From assembly GCF_010681825.2 (NCBI RefSeq), contig NZ_CP066776.1, positions 1,798,001-1,862,000 of the forward strand: a stretch of DNA of 64,000 bases, given 5' to 3'. Shown piece after piece: positions 42,030-49,786 of this stretch. A program made the position numbers and the translations under genes. The notes beneath the pieces were generated by a model. The model was not told the DNA's origin. It was given only the letters and a program-made list of their open reading frames with translations, and ran no database searches. This stretch comes from Sulfuriroseicoccus oceanibius. GTDB taxonomy: Bacteria > Verrucomicrobiota > Verrucomicrobiia > Verrucomicrobiales > SLCJ01. Positions within the stretch are counted from its first letter, which is position 1. Every line of letters starts with the position of its first letter.

Positions 42030-42809
42030 ATGATGTTCCAAGCATTAACTACCAAAGCACCCGGGCGTCGTGCCGCACGCCGGGGGATGCTTCTTCATTG
42101 CGGCGCGAAGAATGTGAGCCGGGAGCAGGTGTTTGACACGCCGACTCCGGCTCCGACCTCCACCTGGTATCCATTGGCACACCGGTCGCTGATCGGTGAG
42201 GTGGAGGACCAGCTGGAGGCTGCGGGGTTTGTGATCGAGGCGGAAAGCCATGCGCTGGGTCACGAGGGGATGCGCTATTTCGGTGTGTTCGAAGTGAACG
42301 TACCGGGGCGTCCGGCCCAGGAGCATGGCTGGGTGGTCGGGATCCGCAACAGTCACGACAAGACGTATCCGGCCGGACTGGTGGCTGGGTCCCATGTGTT
42401 GTGCTGCGACAATCTCGCTTTTACCGGCGAGGTGCGCATCAGCCGCAAGCATACCAAGTTCGCGGTGCGGGATCTGCGCCACCTGACGGCACGTGCCGTG
42501 GGCCAGCTGGGCGATCGTTTCCATCATTTGGACGATAGGATCCAGGCCTACCGTGGATGTCGGTTGTCGACGACGGCGGTGCATGACCTGGTGATCAAGG
42601 CGATTGATTGCCGGGCCATCACACCGACGCAGGTGCCGCATGTGCTCCAGGAGTGGCGGCAGCCCTCACATGATGAGTTCCTGCCTCGCAATGCGTGGAG
42701 TTTGTTCAACGCGTTTACCGAGGTGCACAAGGGACTCAACCCTCAAATGATGATCGCCCGTGGTCAGGCCCTGCACGGGCTGTTTGATCGCGTGGCTGGA
42801 TTGAGCTGA
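42030..42809 (+). CDS. DUF932 family phage/plasmid-like protein
   Basis: 259 residues from ATG 42030; the open frame extends further up but overlaps the nuclease gene. Landmarks of DUF932: YPLAHRSLIGEVEDQLEAAG, HGWVVGIRNSHDKTY and GSHVLCCDNLAFTGEV with RKHTK. DUF932 genes are carried by plasmids, phages and integrative elements and are of unknown biochemical function. Its length is close to that of the shorter family members. It lies 115 bp after the nuclease and may belong to the same transcription unit. Confidence 0.85.
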   Translation: MMFQALTTKAPGRRAARRGMLLHCGAKNVSREQVFDTPTPAPTSTWYPLAHRSLIGEVEDQLEAAGFVIEAESHALGHEGMRYFGVFEVNVPGRPAQEHGWVVGIRNSHDKTYPAGLVAGSHVLCCDNLAFTGEVRISRKHTKFAVRDLRHLTARAVGQLGDRFHHLDDRIQAYRGCRLSTTAVHDLVIKAIDCRAITPTQVPHVLQEWRQPSHDEFLPRNAWSLFNAFTEVHKGLNPQMMIARGQALHGLFDRVAGLS

Positions 42810-42906
42810 GGGACCAACCCGCCCGGGAGTGCGAACCAACGAGCCGGATCCGCCCAGTGTGGTGGTCCGGCTCGGTTCGTCTCCGGGCACAACCCATGAA
42901 GACGAT

Positions 42907-43299
42907 ATGAGAGTATTGAACTTGATTGTATGGCTGGCTCTAGGCCTTTCATTACTTGCGTTGCTAAGCAGCTGCGGTGAGCAAGAGGTGCGACGACCAC
43001 CCGTCGTGGAAACTGAGCTGGAAACCGAGATTCCTGTTCCCCCCATTACCGACCAGCGGGTGATTGATGAACTCAAAGAGGTCATCGCCACCGAGCAGGA
43101 GATGAGGCTGCGCGAGCAGGAAATGCGTGCGCAGGAGCAGGAGCTGCGGGTCGAAGCTGAAAACCGGGTGGAAGAGCAAAGTTCTATCCGCCAACACTGG
43201 GAACTCGCGGCCTTTGGACTCGGGGTCGTTGCAGTGATTGGCTTCTTTGCTGGAACATCCATTGGATCTAGAGGGAGGCGTCATGCAGCACGAGAATGA
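42907..43299 (+). CDS. Lipoprotein with coiled coil and C-terminal membrane helix
   Basis: 130 residues from ATG 42907. Signal peptide II with lipobox LLSSC (ALGLSLLALLSSCGEQE) is followed by a proline-rich linker, a heptad-like Glu/Gln/Arg segment (EVIATEQEMRLREQEMRAQE), then a second hydrophobic helix (LAAFGLGVVAVIGFFAGTSI) and a basic tail. A lipidated N-terminus plus a membrane helix suggests a spanin-like or envelope-bridging shape, but this is inference. Its end overlaps the next gene start by 17 bp. No family recognised. Confidence 0.65.
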   Translation: MRVLNLIVWLALGLSLLALLSSCGEQEVRRPPVVETELETEIPVPPITDQRVIDELKEVIATEQEMRLREQEMRAQEQELRVEAENRVEEQSSIRQHWELAAFGLGVVAVIGFFAGTSIGSRGRRHAARE

Positions 43300-43792
43300 T
43301 TCCGATGACGAATGGGGTGTCGATGCGGCTGGATCCCGGTCGTTCACCTTGGATACTGAGCGTGCCATAGCCAAGCTGGAGCGCGAGCGCTATGCGGTGT
43401 GGAATCCCACACCGGTTGGTAAACCTGCGATCGATCGTGATTTGCCTGAGCTGAGTTGGCCGGAACGAACCGTCGAAGTACTGGTGTACTCGGTGTTGAG
43501 CTTCGAGTACTGGCTGAGCCCGGGTGGTCTGCTGCGTGAGTGGATCCGCCTGAACGTGGCAGTAGGCGTGGTGCTGATGGTGTGTGCCGTGATACTGGTG
43601 CCGTCACTTACCGCTGTGCTGAAAGGCGCGGTGGAGTGGACGCTGCTCAGTGCCGAGGTTGCGCAGAACATGACCAACATGATGACGGCAATGCCACCGA
43701 TCATTCTGGCTCTTGGTTCGATGATCCTTCTCTTTAAGGTCATCAAGCGCTACTGGCTCAACCGTCGCTACGAGGTCTACCCATCCCATTGA
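43283..43792 (+). CDS. Membrane protein overlapping the lipoprotein gene
   Basis: 169 residues from ATG 43283, preceded by a GGAGG site seven bases upstream; starts further upstream would overlap the lipoprotein gene more. N-terminal half is acidic and soluble; the C-terminal half has two membrane helices near 92-112 (LNVAVGVVLMVCAVILVPSL) and 136-154 (TAMPPIILALGSMILLF). No family recognised. Overlap with the lipoprotein gene indicates coupled expression and perhaps a complex. A strong terminator lies 17 bp after the stop and closes the module. Confidence 0.65.
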   Translation: MQHENDSDDEWGVDAAGSRSFTLDTERAIAKLERERYAVWNPTPVGKPAIDRDLPELSWPERTVEVLVYSVLSFEYWLSPGGLLREWIRLNVAVGVVLMVCAVILVPSLTAVLKGAVEWTLLSAEVAQNMTNMMTAMPPIILALGSMILLFKVIKRYWLNRRYEVYPSH

Positions 43793-43809
43793 TCCCAAAA
43801 TGAAGAACC

Positions 43810-43851
43810 CCTCCCTCGGCGTGTGCCGGGGGAGGCTGAATCCTTTTTTTT
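43810..43851 (+). terminator. Rho-independent terminator closing the element module
   Basis: CCTCCCTCGGC (43810-43820), loop GTGT, GCCGGGGGAGG (43825-43835), then a T-run at 43844-43851. Ten of eleven pairs match, with one G-T. It separates the module from the convergent integrase gene. Confidence 0.85.
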
Positions 43852-43917
43852 AGCTATCAGTGGGTCTGATGATCCTTGCTCTCATACTAAGGTCACTCAG
43901 CGAGCGATCAGCTATCT

Positions 43918-45087
43918 TCAGCCTGCGTTGCTTTGGTTGCGAATGGCGGTGACTTTTTCGTGTGATGGTGGAGTGATCGCCCAGTAGGTGGCTGCTGCTC
44001 TGGGCTTCACCAGTTCGCTGTAGGTGTTGTAGACCAGTGAGGCGTCGGGGTGACCCAATGCCCGAGCGAGTTTGTCGGCGTTCTCGTGCTTTGCCAGGTG
44101 GTATGAGGCAAAACAGTGACGTCCGGCGTTTGCCGGGATCTTGAAGCTGATCTTTGCTGCAAGATCTTGGAGCTCATTGCGATGGATTGCGGGGGAGGTG
44201 ATTACCGGACCGCTTTCTTGAGCGTGGGGGATCAGCCATGCTTTGAGGTTGTCGCTCATCGGCACAATCCGACGCTTGGCTGATTTTGCTTTTTCGGCGT
44301 GGATCTCGATATGCTGGTCTTCGAGGTCGATGTCTGCCCAGTCGAGTCGTTCGATCTCCGAGCGTCTTACGCCAGCGAAATAACTGATGGCCAGAGCCGG
44401 GATCAGTCGGTCGGTTGCCTTTTCCATCAGTTCGGCAACCTGCTTCGGATTGAGAATCTGGGTGCGGTTGCTCACCACCTTGGGCTTCACTGCGTTGGTG
44501 ACCGGGTTTTCGCTGGTTGCGCCTTCCCTGATCGCGTGGGCGAAGAGCTGATGTAGGATGCGGCGATGGTTGTTGACGGTTTGGGCGGCCAGACCGAGGT
44601 GGGTGAGGTAGTCATCGATTACCTCGCGGGACACGTCGCAAGCGAGCCACTCTCCGTACTTGTCGGTGAATGCCTTGAGTCGGTAGGTGACATTGCTTTG
44701 ATGCACTTCGGATCGACCCTCGGCGGCGATGCGTCGTTTCAAGGACTCGGCGATTTCGGAGCACGTCAGGGAGCGCTTTCTGATGCCTGCTCGTTCGAAG
44801 TAGAGGTCGACAGCGTCCTGGAGTTTCGGGGGAGTTGGAGTTCCCTCCATAGCAGCTGCCTGCTCGCGGAAAGAGTGCACAGCCCTGCGCTCTTCATCGG
44901 TGATAGGATCGTGTTTGGATCCGTGGTCGTCGAGCTCCTCCTGCTTCTGCTTGCGGAAGGCCTCGGCTCCGTCTTCACCGGCTTTTCCTACGAAGCGTCT
45001 GCGGTAGCGTTTGCCCCCTTCGTAGTAGACGACCTCCCACCGGTAACTTCGGTAGCTGATACGCCTCATGATGACTTCGTTGCGCAT
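43918..45087 (-). CDS. Tyrosine recombinase (integrase)
   Basis: 389 residues (ATG 45087; an internal M7 is an alternative). An N-terminal DNA-binding region (about 1-60) is basic with WEVVYYEGGKRYRRRF; a SAM-like core-binding domain spans about 85-190; the catalytic domain spans 205-365. Active-site residues: R241 in FAGVRRSEI, K266 or K268, R323-H324 in NAGRHCFAS, H346 in ALGHPDAS and Y356 in YNTYSEL. The usual H-x-x-R histidine is N320 here, a change tolerated in some recombinases. The gene's 5' end lies about 95 bp from a tRNA-Arg half at 45183, as expected for an integrase beside its attachment site. Confidence 0.93.
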   Translation of the reverse strand: MRNEVIMRRISYRSYRWEVVYYEGGKRYRRRFVGKAGEDGAEAFRKQKQEELDDHGSKHDPITDEERRAVHSFREQAAAMEGTPTPPKLQDAVDLYFERAGIRKRSLTCSEIAESLKRRIAAEGRSEVHQSNVTYRLKAFTDKYGEWLACDVSREVIDDYLTHLGLAAQTVNNHRRILHQLFAHAIREGATSENPVTNAVKPKVVSNRTQILNPKQVAELMEKATDRLIPALAISYFAGVRRSEIERLDWADIDLEDQHIEIHAEKAKSAKRRIVPMSDNLKAWLIPHAQESGPVITSPAIHRNELQDLAAKISFKIPANAGRHCFASYHLAKHENADKLARALGHPDASLVYNTYSELVKPRAAATYWAITPPSHEKVTAIRNQSNAG

Positions 45088-45182
45088 GGAAACGAATTAT
45101 CCCGAAATAAGGCCGTAGACAACCGAAATGTGGTATCAAGGTGGTATCGTGTCCTCTCGCCCTTGTAAATGCGTTGGTTTTT
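45088..45182. promoter_or_regulatory. Integrase upstream region with repeated GTGGTATC
   Basis: Between the integrase start and the tRNA-half, GTGGTATC occurs twice, at 45131-45138 and 45141-45148, ten bases apart. Closely spaced direct repeats beside an attachment core resemble arm-type integrase sites or an operator. Evidence is limited to the repeat and its position. Confidence 0.35.
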
Positions 45183-45228
45183 GCGGTTTCCGGAGCCGTA
45201 GATATAGGTTCGATTCCTATCGGGTGTA
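45183..45228 (+). other. 3' half of a tRNA-Arg(CCG) gene; element attachment site (att)
   Basis: GCGGT-TTCCGGA-GCCGT folds as an anticodon arm with anticodon CCG (45190-45192). It is followed by a four-base variable loop, the T arm ATAGG-TTCGATT-CCTAT, the acceptor strand CGGGTGT and discriminator A at 45228. A T-run at 45238-45245 is the likely tRNA terminator. No D arm or 5' acceptor strand (expected ACACCCG) precedes it, so it is a displaced 3' half. Position next to the integrase indicates that the island lies to the left and the native chromosome to the right. No encoded CCA is present. Confidence 0.7.
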
Positions 45229-45375
45229 CTTGGGCGGTTTTTTTTGTGTCTTTGACGAATGGTGGGGATCGTTACAGATTTGTGGCTACCTGGTTCACAG
45301 TGGATTGGGAGGTTTTGAGATAAGGTGTTGGTTAGGGGCGGTCTGTATTTGACGTTGCCGGGATCCTGCGCGTGC

Positions 45376-45999
45376 TCAACGGGTTGCGTTGGGTTGGTCG
45401 GTCGGTGAAGGTCGTGGGGCCGGGGTACTGAGCATGCGTTCGAGGTTGCGGTTGCGGTAGATGAACGAGAACTTGGCGAGGCCCTGGTTTCGCAAATCGT
45501 CGAAAACTTCGGTAAAAATGCCAATAATTAGAATGCCTGGCGATGGTTCGGCGTGATAGGCTTCTGAAGTTGTCCGAACGGAGTCGTCGTTCGAGCGGTC
45601 AATCCTGTTGGTTTGGAAGCCCCCGTATTTTCTTCCTAACTGGCGTTTGATTGCGAGGAACTGTCCCTTTACCGTCGGCACGGCCAACCCCTCCCCCGAA
45701 TAATGAAGTGTGATCTCAAACAACCGGCCATCCCGATAGCGCGTGGTGATGCCGGCGATCTTGTGTCCCGGCAGGTTGCCGCTGGCAGCACTGACGTGGA
45801 TGATTCTGAGTTTGGGATCGTTGCCGGGCAACGAGATGTCGGCATCGAGTTTTTCGGACTGAGCCCAGTCGAGAATTTTCGACGGACGGTCACCCCATTG
45901 CATACCGAAGGGGAGTTCGAGCGTATCGGCGAGAGCAGGGAGGGTCAGAGCCATCCAGCAGAGAACCAAGCGAATGATATGATGGGAATCCAGAATCAC
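45376..45999 (-). CDS. Secreted protein of unknown function
   Basis: 207 residues from a GTG at 45999, chosen because it directly precedes a signal peptide (HHIIRLVLCWMALTLPALA). An ATG at 46053 would add 18 residues but overlap the divergent pseudopilin gene. The mature part begins TLELPFGMQWGDRPSKILDW and is mixed alpha/beta, with GNLPGHKIAGITTRYRDGRL and LFEITLHYSGEG as patterned strands; the tail is Pro-rich. No family recognised. It is the first gene of the native chromosome right of the attachment site. Confidence 0.6.
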   Translation of the reverse strand: MILDSHHIIRLVLCWMALTLPALADTLELPFGMQWGDRPSKILDWAQSEKLDADISLPGNDPKLRIIHVSAASGNLPGHKIAGITTRYRDGRLFEITLHYSGEGLAVPTVKGQFLAIKRQLGRKYGGFQTNRIDRSNDDSVRTTSEAYHAEPSPGILIIGIFTEVFDDLRNQGLAKFSFIYRNRNLERMLSTPAPRPSPTDQPNATR

Positions 46000-46029
46000 G
46001 GCGCAAAGAAAACGCAAGCCGGGCGTGGA

Positions 46030-46527
46030 ATGCAAGCTAATGCGCTCCGGCATCGGGCAAGGCGGCGGATCAAGCAATCGGGAGCGTTGTTGGTAGAGGC
46101 TTCGATTGCGATGAGCTTGCTGGTCTTCATCGCGCTCTATCTGCTCAAAAGCAGCCTGAATGTGCTTGAGGCAGGAAACTGGACGATCATGCAAAACATG
46201 ACGGATGCCTATCTGACTTACGAAAAGGCATATGCCGAGCAGGTTCCCTACGACGATTTTCTGTCGAACTCCAGTGATTGGCCTCTCTATCCAGACTCGG
46301 CCGAGACGACTGTGGAAGTCGGTAAACTGCCTGGTGGAGCGGTGCTGAATGGAACCGTGGTGCGCACCCGCATTCCGGATAGCAACAATCTAGCTGAAGA
46401 TGGCGGTACAGGTACCTCTGTGACGAACCCTGCCGGCGTTGAAGTCTGGCGGCTGAAGAGTGTTTTGACCTATACCGTGGGTGATGACGCGTACCGTAAA
46501 GTGAGAACCGTAGTGCGCTCCCGATAA
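46030..46527 (+). CDS. Type II pseudopilin-like protein (first of cluster)
   Basis: 165 residues from ATG 46030. A basic leader (about 1-18) ends in SGALLVEASIAMSLLVFIAL: glycine at -1, alanine at +1 and glutamate at +5 match a prepilin peptidase site, and the hydrophobic helix follows directly. The periplasmic part is short and beta-rich (GVEVWRLKSVLTYTV). It would assemble in, or prime, a type II secretion or pilus-like fibre. It is divergent from the secreted-protein gene and 24 bp before the next pseudopilin gene, so it likely starts the operon. Confidence 0.78.
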   Translation: MQANALRHRARRRIKQSGALLVEASIAMSLLVFIALYLLKSSLNVLEAGNWTIMQNMTDAYLTYEKAYAEQVPYDDFLSNSSDWPLYPDSAETTVEVGKLPGGAVLNGTVVRTRIPDSNNLAEDGGTGTSVTNPAGVEVWRLKSVLTYTVGDDAYRKVRTVVRSR

Positions 46528-46551
46528 GCCCCCCCCCGAGATATTCACCCC

Positions 46552-47103
46552 ATGAAGACCCTCCCTTTCCCTCGATCAGCGAAGCGTGTGGTGCGCGGTC
46601 GCCGTGGCATGACTTTGCTTGAGCTTACTGTCGCGATCATGGTGGCAATGTTGATTGCCGCCGGTGCCATGAGCATGTTGAGCAACCAGTTGTTTTTCGG
46701 GCAGTATATTCAACGTCAATCCTTCCTGCTGCATGAGTCCCCGCAGGTGAGTAACATTTTGTCGCGTATGATGTTCAGTGCCGATTCGGTGCGCTTGTTT
46801 TCGAGCAAGAGCAATGTAGCGATCACTGGTGGAGCTGGGGTGACCACGGGTGCGCGGTCGTTGTTGCTGGCTTTCCGTAGTCCGTCCACTGGTTACGATT
46901 ACGGGATGATTGATTTTGATGTGAATGGGAAGACGCTGGATTATTACAATTACGATTCAGTGAGTGGTTGGCCTGCGACCCCATCCTGGACAATTTCATC
47001 GGCTGCTGAGGATGTGGTGTTCTCGGTGAGTAATGGAGTGGTTCTGTGTACGGTGACCGGGCCGAATGGTGAAGAACTGACATTTGCCGGAGGAGGGCAA
47101 TAA
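46552..47103 (+). CDS. Type II pseudopilin-like protein (second of cluster)
   Basis: 183 residues. Prepilin motif RRGMTLLELTVAIMVAMLIA: G at -1, M at +1, E at +5, followed by the standard hydrophobic helix. The mature domain contains FLLHESPQVSNILSRMMF and beta strands (SLLLAFRSPSTGYDYG). Layout resembles GspJ/PilW-type minor pseudopilins. Gene starts 24 bp after the previous one and ends five bp before the next. It could belong to the three- or four-gene cassettes annotated in this phylum as Verru_Chthon cassette proteins; I recall those only by name and did not compare. Confidence 0.8.
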   Translation: MKTLPFPRSAKRVVRGRRGMTLLELTVAIMVAMLIAAGAMSMLSNQLFFGQYIQRQSFLLHESPQVSNILSRMMFSADSVRLFSSKSNVAITGGAGVTTGARSLLLAFRSPSTGYDYGMIDFDVNGKTLDYYNYDSVSGWPATPSWTISSAAEDVVFSVSNGVVLCTVTGPNGEELTFAGGGQ

Positions 47104-47108
47104 TTGAT

Positions 47109-49097
47109 ATGAGCAGAGATCGAACCAAGGGAATGATGGTAGAGCGCGGGGAAGGCAAGGTGCGTGTTCGGCGGTGTGGGTATGTTTCAACCATGGTGGT
47201 GCTCAGCATTTCGCTGATCTGCATTGCCATGTTGTTGGTGGCTTATTCAGCGCGAATCTCGTCGGTAGACCACCAGATGGTGTCGCAGTTGAAGTCCGAT
47301 TACTCCCAGCGTGAGGACGCTCTGCTGCGGGCTTTGGTGGCGATTGTGCCGAACAAGGCGATTCAGGCGATGCAAAGCGGAGCGGCAACCAAGGCGGATG
47401 AGTTGACGTGGAATGCTATTTTTGAGGAGGCTTTGGACGTGGCTGACGCCGAGTCGGCGATGACGGCTGACATGATTGCTGATCTCGGGTTGGCTGCTTC
47501 GTTGCGTAGCGGCAACATTGGCGACTCGAACATTGCAGCGGTGTCGTCCGTGATTTCGCCAGTGGATGGAGGAACCGGCTTGGTGACTCCTGGTACCGGA
47601 ACTCAACCAGCTGGGGATTATCCTCCGTTTTTGGCATATGCGGGAAGTGTCAATGATGCGACCTATCCGTTGATCAGTAACTTGAAGACCTGGGGGCTCA
47701 ATGCGGCTGGGTATGCGACGCTTTCGACCACAACTTATAGTGACTACAACTTGATCCCGTATCCGGATATTCGTTTCGGATATGTGGAGCAGGGGGGGCT
47801 GTTCGTGGCGAAGCGTAACTGGTGGGCGTTTAATGTAACCTATGGCGCAGAGGATGCGGCGGCCACGGGGGTGCCTACTGAGACCCGGACCTACGTGCTT
47901 TCGATTTACGAGGTGCCAACCCAGATTCCATTGACTGCGGATTCGTTCATGGAGCTTGGGCGGTTCGCCGACGGAAGTGCTTGGACAGGGGTGACCGTGG
48001 AGGGTGGTGCCTACGCAGAGACTGTGAAGGCTGACAGTGCGGTAAACTTCGATCGATTGGCATCACGCAAGGGGTTTGATGCTGCTGCTGGTATGACGGT
48101 GGGTGGTGAGTCTGTGACTGATTCGTTCCAGACGGACGGCTCGCTTGATACGCACGTGGCGACTACGGGGTCGTTCTTCCCGGCTTCGGTATCGGCGGAT
48201 GCGGGGCGGGTGGCGTTCATTCCGCTCAATGTAGAGTTCGACTTCTACGAGTTTATCGATAACCCCGTAGACACCAACACCCTTTCGGATACGCCATGGG
48301 CGACTTACACCATGGGCGCCCATCAGGCGAAGATGAAGGTAGTGGTCGACGCGGTGCAAAACGGTGGTAACCAGATGCCTACGCAGATTACATTCACTTA
48401 CGTGGGGGCTGGCGGAGCCGAGCAGACGATCACTTGGTCGCGAACTGCCGGTGAGTTGCGAGAGGCTGGGTCTGTTGATGACTCCTGGACGATTCCGTTT
48501 CTCTATGAAGCGGTGGGGGATAGCACTCCTTGCCTCACCGTAGACCTTGAGCGCTTGCAAGCTTATCTACTCGCCAACGGGGCTGACCCTGCGGTGAATA
48601 ACTCATTGGCCGTAAATCCAGATCACGTCAATAACACGGATATTATTCGCCCTGCGATGCCTGTGCCAACAGGACAGATGGGAATTGCCTTGAGGGGATC
48701 GCAGGATATGACGGGGTGGACATCGGGCTTTTCGTTGGTCACTAACGTGCGTCTGTATATTGCGGAGGATTTCAATATGGTAGAAGCAACGGTGCCCGTA
48801 GGCTCTGGGCTTTCTTCGTCGGAGCCTTATTTTCCACCGATTTCTATCTTTGCGCCATCGGTGCGCTGGGGGGCGGAGATTGATGAGAAGTTGATCGATT
48901 TCTCCGGTAGTTTGGCGAGCACGAAGACAGATGGTGACTCGTTTAACCCGGCCAATCCATTGGATTTGAAAACGGGTCTTGGGAACTCGGTGAGTGTCGG
49001 GGATGTTGAGGTTGATCTCAAGCCGATCAAGTCGCCTGCTGAGTTGCCTCCGATTCACCTCAAGAACTGGTTGGTGACGATTGACCGGGTGCGATAG
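47109..49097 (+). CDS. Large pilus-assembly-like protein of the pseudopilin cluster
   Basis: 662 residues. A basic N-terminus (KVRVRRCGYVSTM) leads into one membrane helix (VVLSISLICIAMLLVAYSA) and a helical stalk (SQLKSDYSQREDALLRALVA). Then a large beta-rich extracellular part follows. That shape recalls PilX-like minor pilins or the large protein of Verru_Chthon-type cassettes, though the peptidase motif is degenerate. It would stand at the tip of the pseudopilin complex. It begins five bp after the second pseudopilin gene, so the three genes form one operon that ends at the terminator at 49116. Confidence 0.7.
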   Translation: MSRDRTKGMMVERGEGKVRVRRCGYVSTMVVLSISLICIAMLLVAYSARISSVDHQMVSQLKSDYSQREDALLRALVAIVPNKAIQAMQSGAATKADELTWNAIFEEALDVADAESAMTADMIADLGLAASLRSGNIGDSNIAAVSSVISPVDGGTGLVTPGTGTQPAGDYPPFLAYAGSVNDATYPLISNLKTWGLNAAGYATLSTTTYSDYNLIPYPDIRFGYVEQGGLFVAKRNWWAFNVTYGAEDAAATGVPTETRTYVLSIYEVPTQIPLTADSFMELGRFADGSAWTGVTVEGGAYAETVKADSAVNFDRLASRKGFDAAAGMTVGGESVTDSFQTDGSLDTHVATTGSFFPASVSADAGRVAFIPLNVEFDFYEFIDNPVDTNTLSDTPWATYTMGAHQAKMKVVVDAVQNGGNQMPTQITFTYVGAGGAEQTITWSRTAGELREAGSVDDSWTIPFLYEAVGDSTPCLTVDLERLQAYLLANGADPAVNNSLAVNPDHVNNTDIIRPAMPVPTGQMGIALRGSQDMTGWTSGFSLVTNVRLYIAEDFNMVEATVPVGSGLSSSEPYFPPISIFAPSVRWGAEIDEKLIDFSGSLASTKTDGDSFNPANPLDLKTGLGNSVSVGDVEVDLKPIKSPAELPPIHLKNWLVTIDRVR

Positions 49098-49115
49098 GCG
49101 CTGGGTCGTGATTTT

Positions 49116-49153
49116 CGGGCGTTCGTCTACTGCGGCGAGCGCCCGTTTTTTTT
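49116..49153. terminator. Terminator between pseudopilin operon and nadD
   Basis: CGGGCGTTCG (49116-49125) pairs with CGAGCGCCCG (49136-49145), with one T-G pair, then eight T. It ends the plus-strand operon; on the other strand nadD ends at 49156, so it may serve both directions. Confidence 0.8.
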
Positions 49154-49155
49154 GT

Positions 49156-49776
49156 CTACGGGTGGTAGAGTGCGTGCTCTTCGATCAGCGCGCGGATCTC
49201 AGGTGAGACCATGGAGTGCCAGCGTGGGTTGCCGCTGCTGATGCTGTGGCGGATGGCGCTAGATGAGGCTGGGTGGTGTGCTTCAAGGAACGTGGCATTC
49301 CAGCCGTCGCGGGGTGCGAGTTGGTCGCCCTCGCGTGGGAAAACGAGGAAGTGTAAGGTTTGGCGGAGTTTGTCCGGTTCGGCCCAGCGTTCGAGTTGGT
49401 TCCACTGGTCGGCACCGAGGATCCAGTAGAGTTGGGTGCCTTCGGGGAGAGTCGGGCGCACGGCATTGAGGGTGCGCCAGGTGAATGACGGGTAGGGGAG
49501 CTTGAGGTCGATGTCGCTGATTTGTGCCCAGGATTCGTGTCCGTGGACCAAGGCGCTGAGCATCCTCAAGCGATCCTCTGCCGGGGCCGGCGGGGTGGCG
49601 GTTTTGTGGGGCGATGTCGCGCAGGGAAGAAAGAGGACACAGTCGAGGTCGGCGGCCTCCATTGCGGCGCGGGCGATCTCAAGGTGGCCGAGGTGGGGAG
49701 GATCGAACGATCCACCAAACAACGCGACCCGTCCGGTAGCCGGACGGGTCGCTGGGTTGGGTGATTTTGAAAACAT
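49156..49776 (-). CDS. nadD: Nicotinate-nucleotide adenylyltransferase
   Basis: 206 residues from ATG 49776. NadD joins ATP and nicotinate mononucleotide to make NaAD in NAD synthesis. GGSFDPPHLGHLEIA is the HIGH-type nucleotidyltransferase motif (F-D-P-x-H-x-G-H); PCATSPHK is the second substrate loop; the late motif SSSAIRHSISSG is the IS-S-T-x-x-R variant common in this family. Length normal. It begins ten bp after dsbD and is probably co-transcribed with it. An upstream in-frame extension overlaps dsbD and was rejected. Confidence 0.94.
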   Translation of the reverse strand: MFSKSPNPATRPATGRVALFGGSFDPPHLGHLEIARAAMEAADLDCVLFLPCATSPHKTATPPAPAEDRLRMLSALVHGHESWAQISDIDLKLPYPSFTWRTLNAVRPTLPEGTQLYWILGADQWNQLERWAEPDKLRQTLHFLVFPREGDQLAPRDGWNATFLEAHHPASSSAIRHSISSGNPRWHSMVSPEIRALIEEHALYHP

Positions 49777-49786
49777 AATGAGCAGG

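Noticed and set aside
45183-45228. Functional tRNA-Arg gene
   Set aside because: Only the sequence from the anticodon arm onward is present; no D arm or 5' acceptor strand precedes it.
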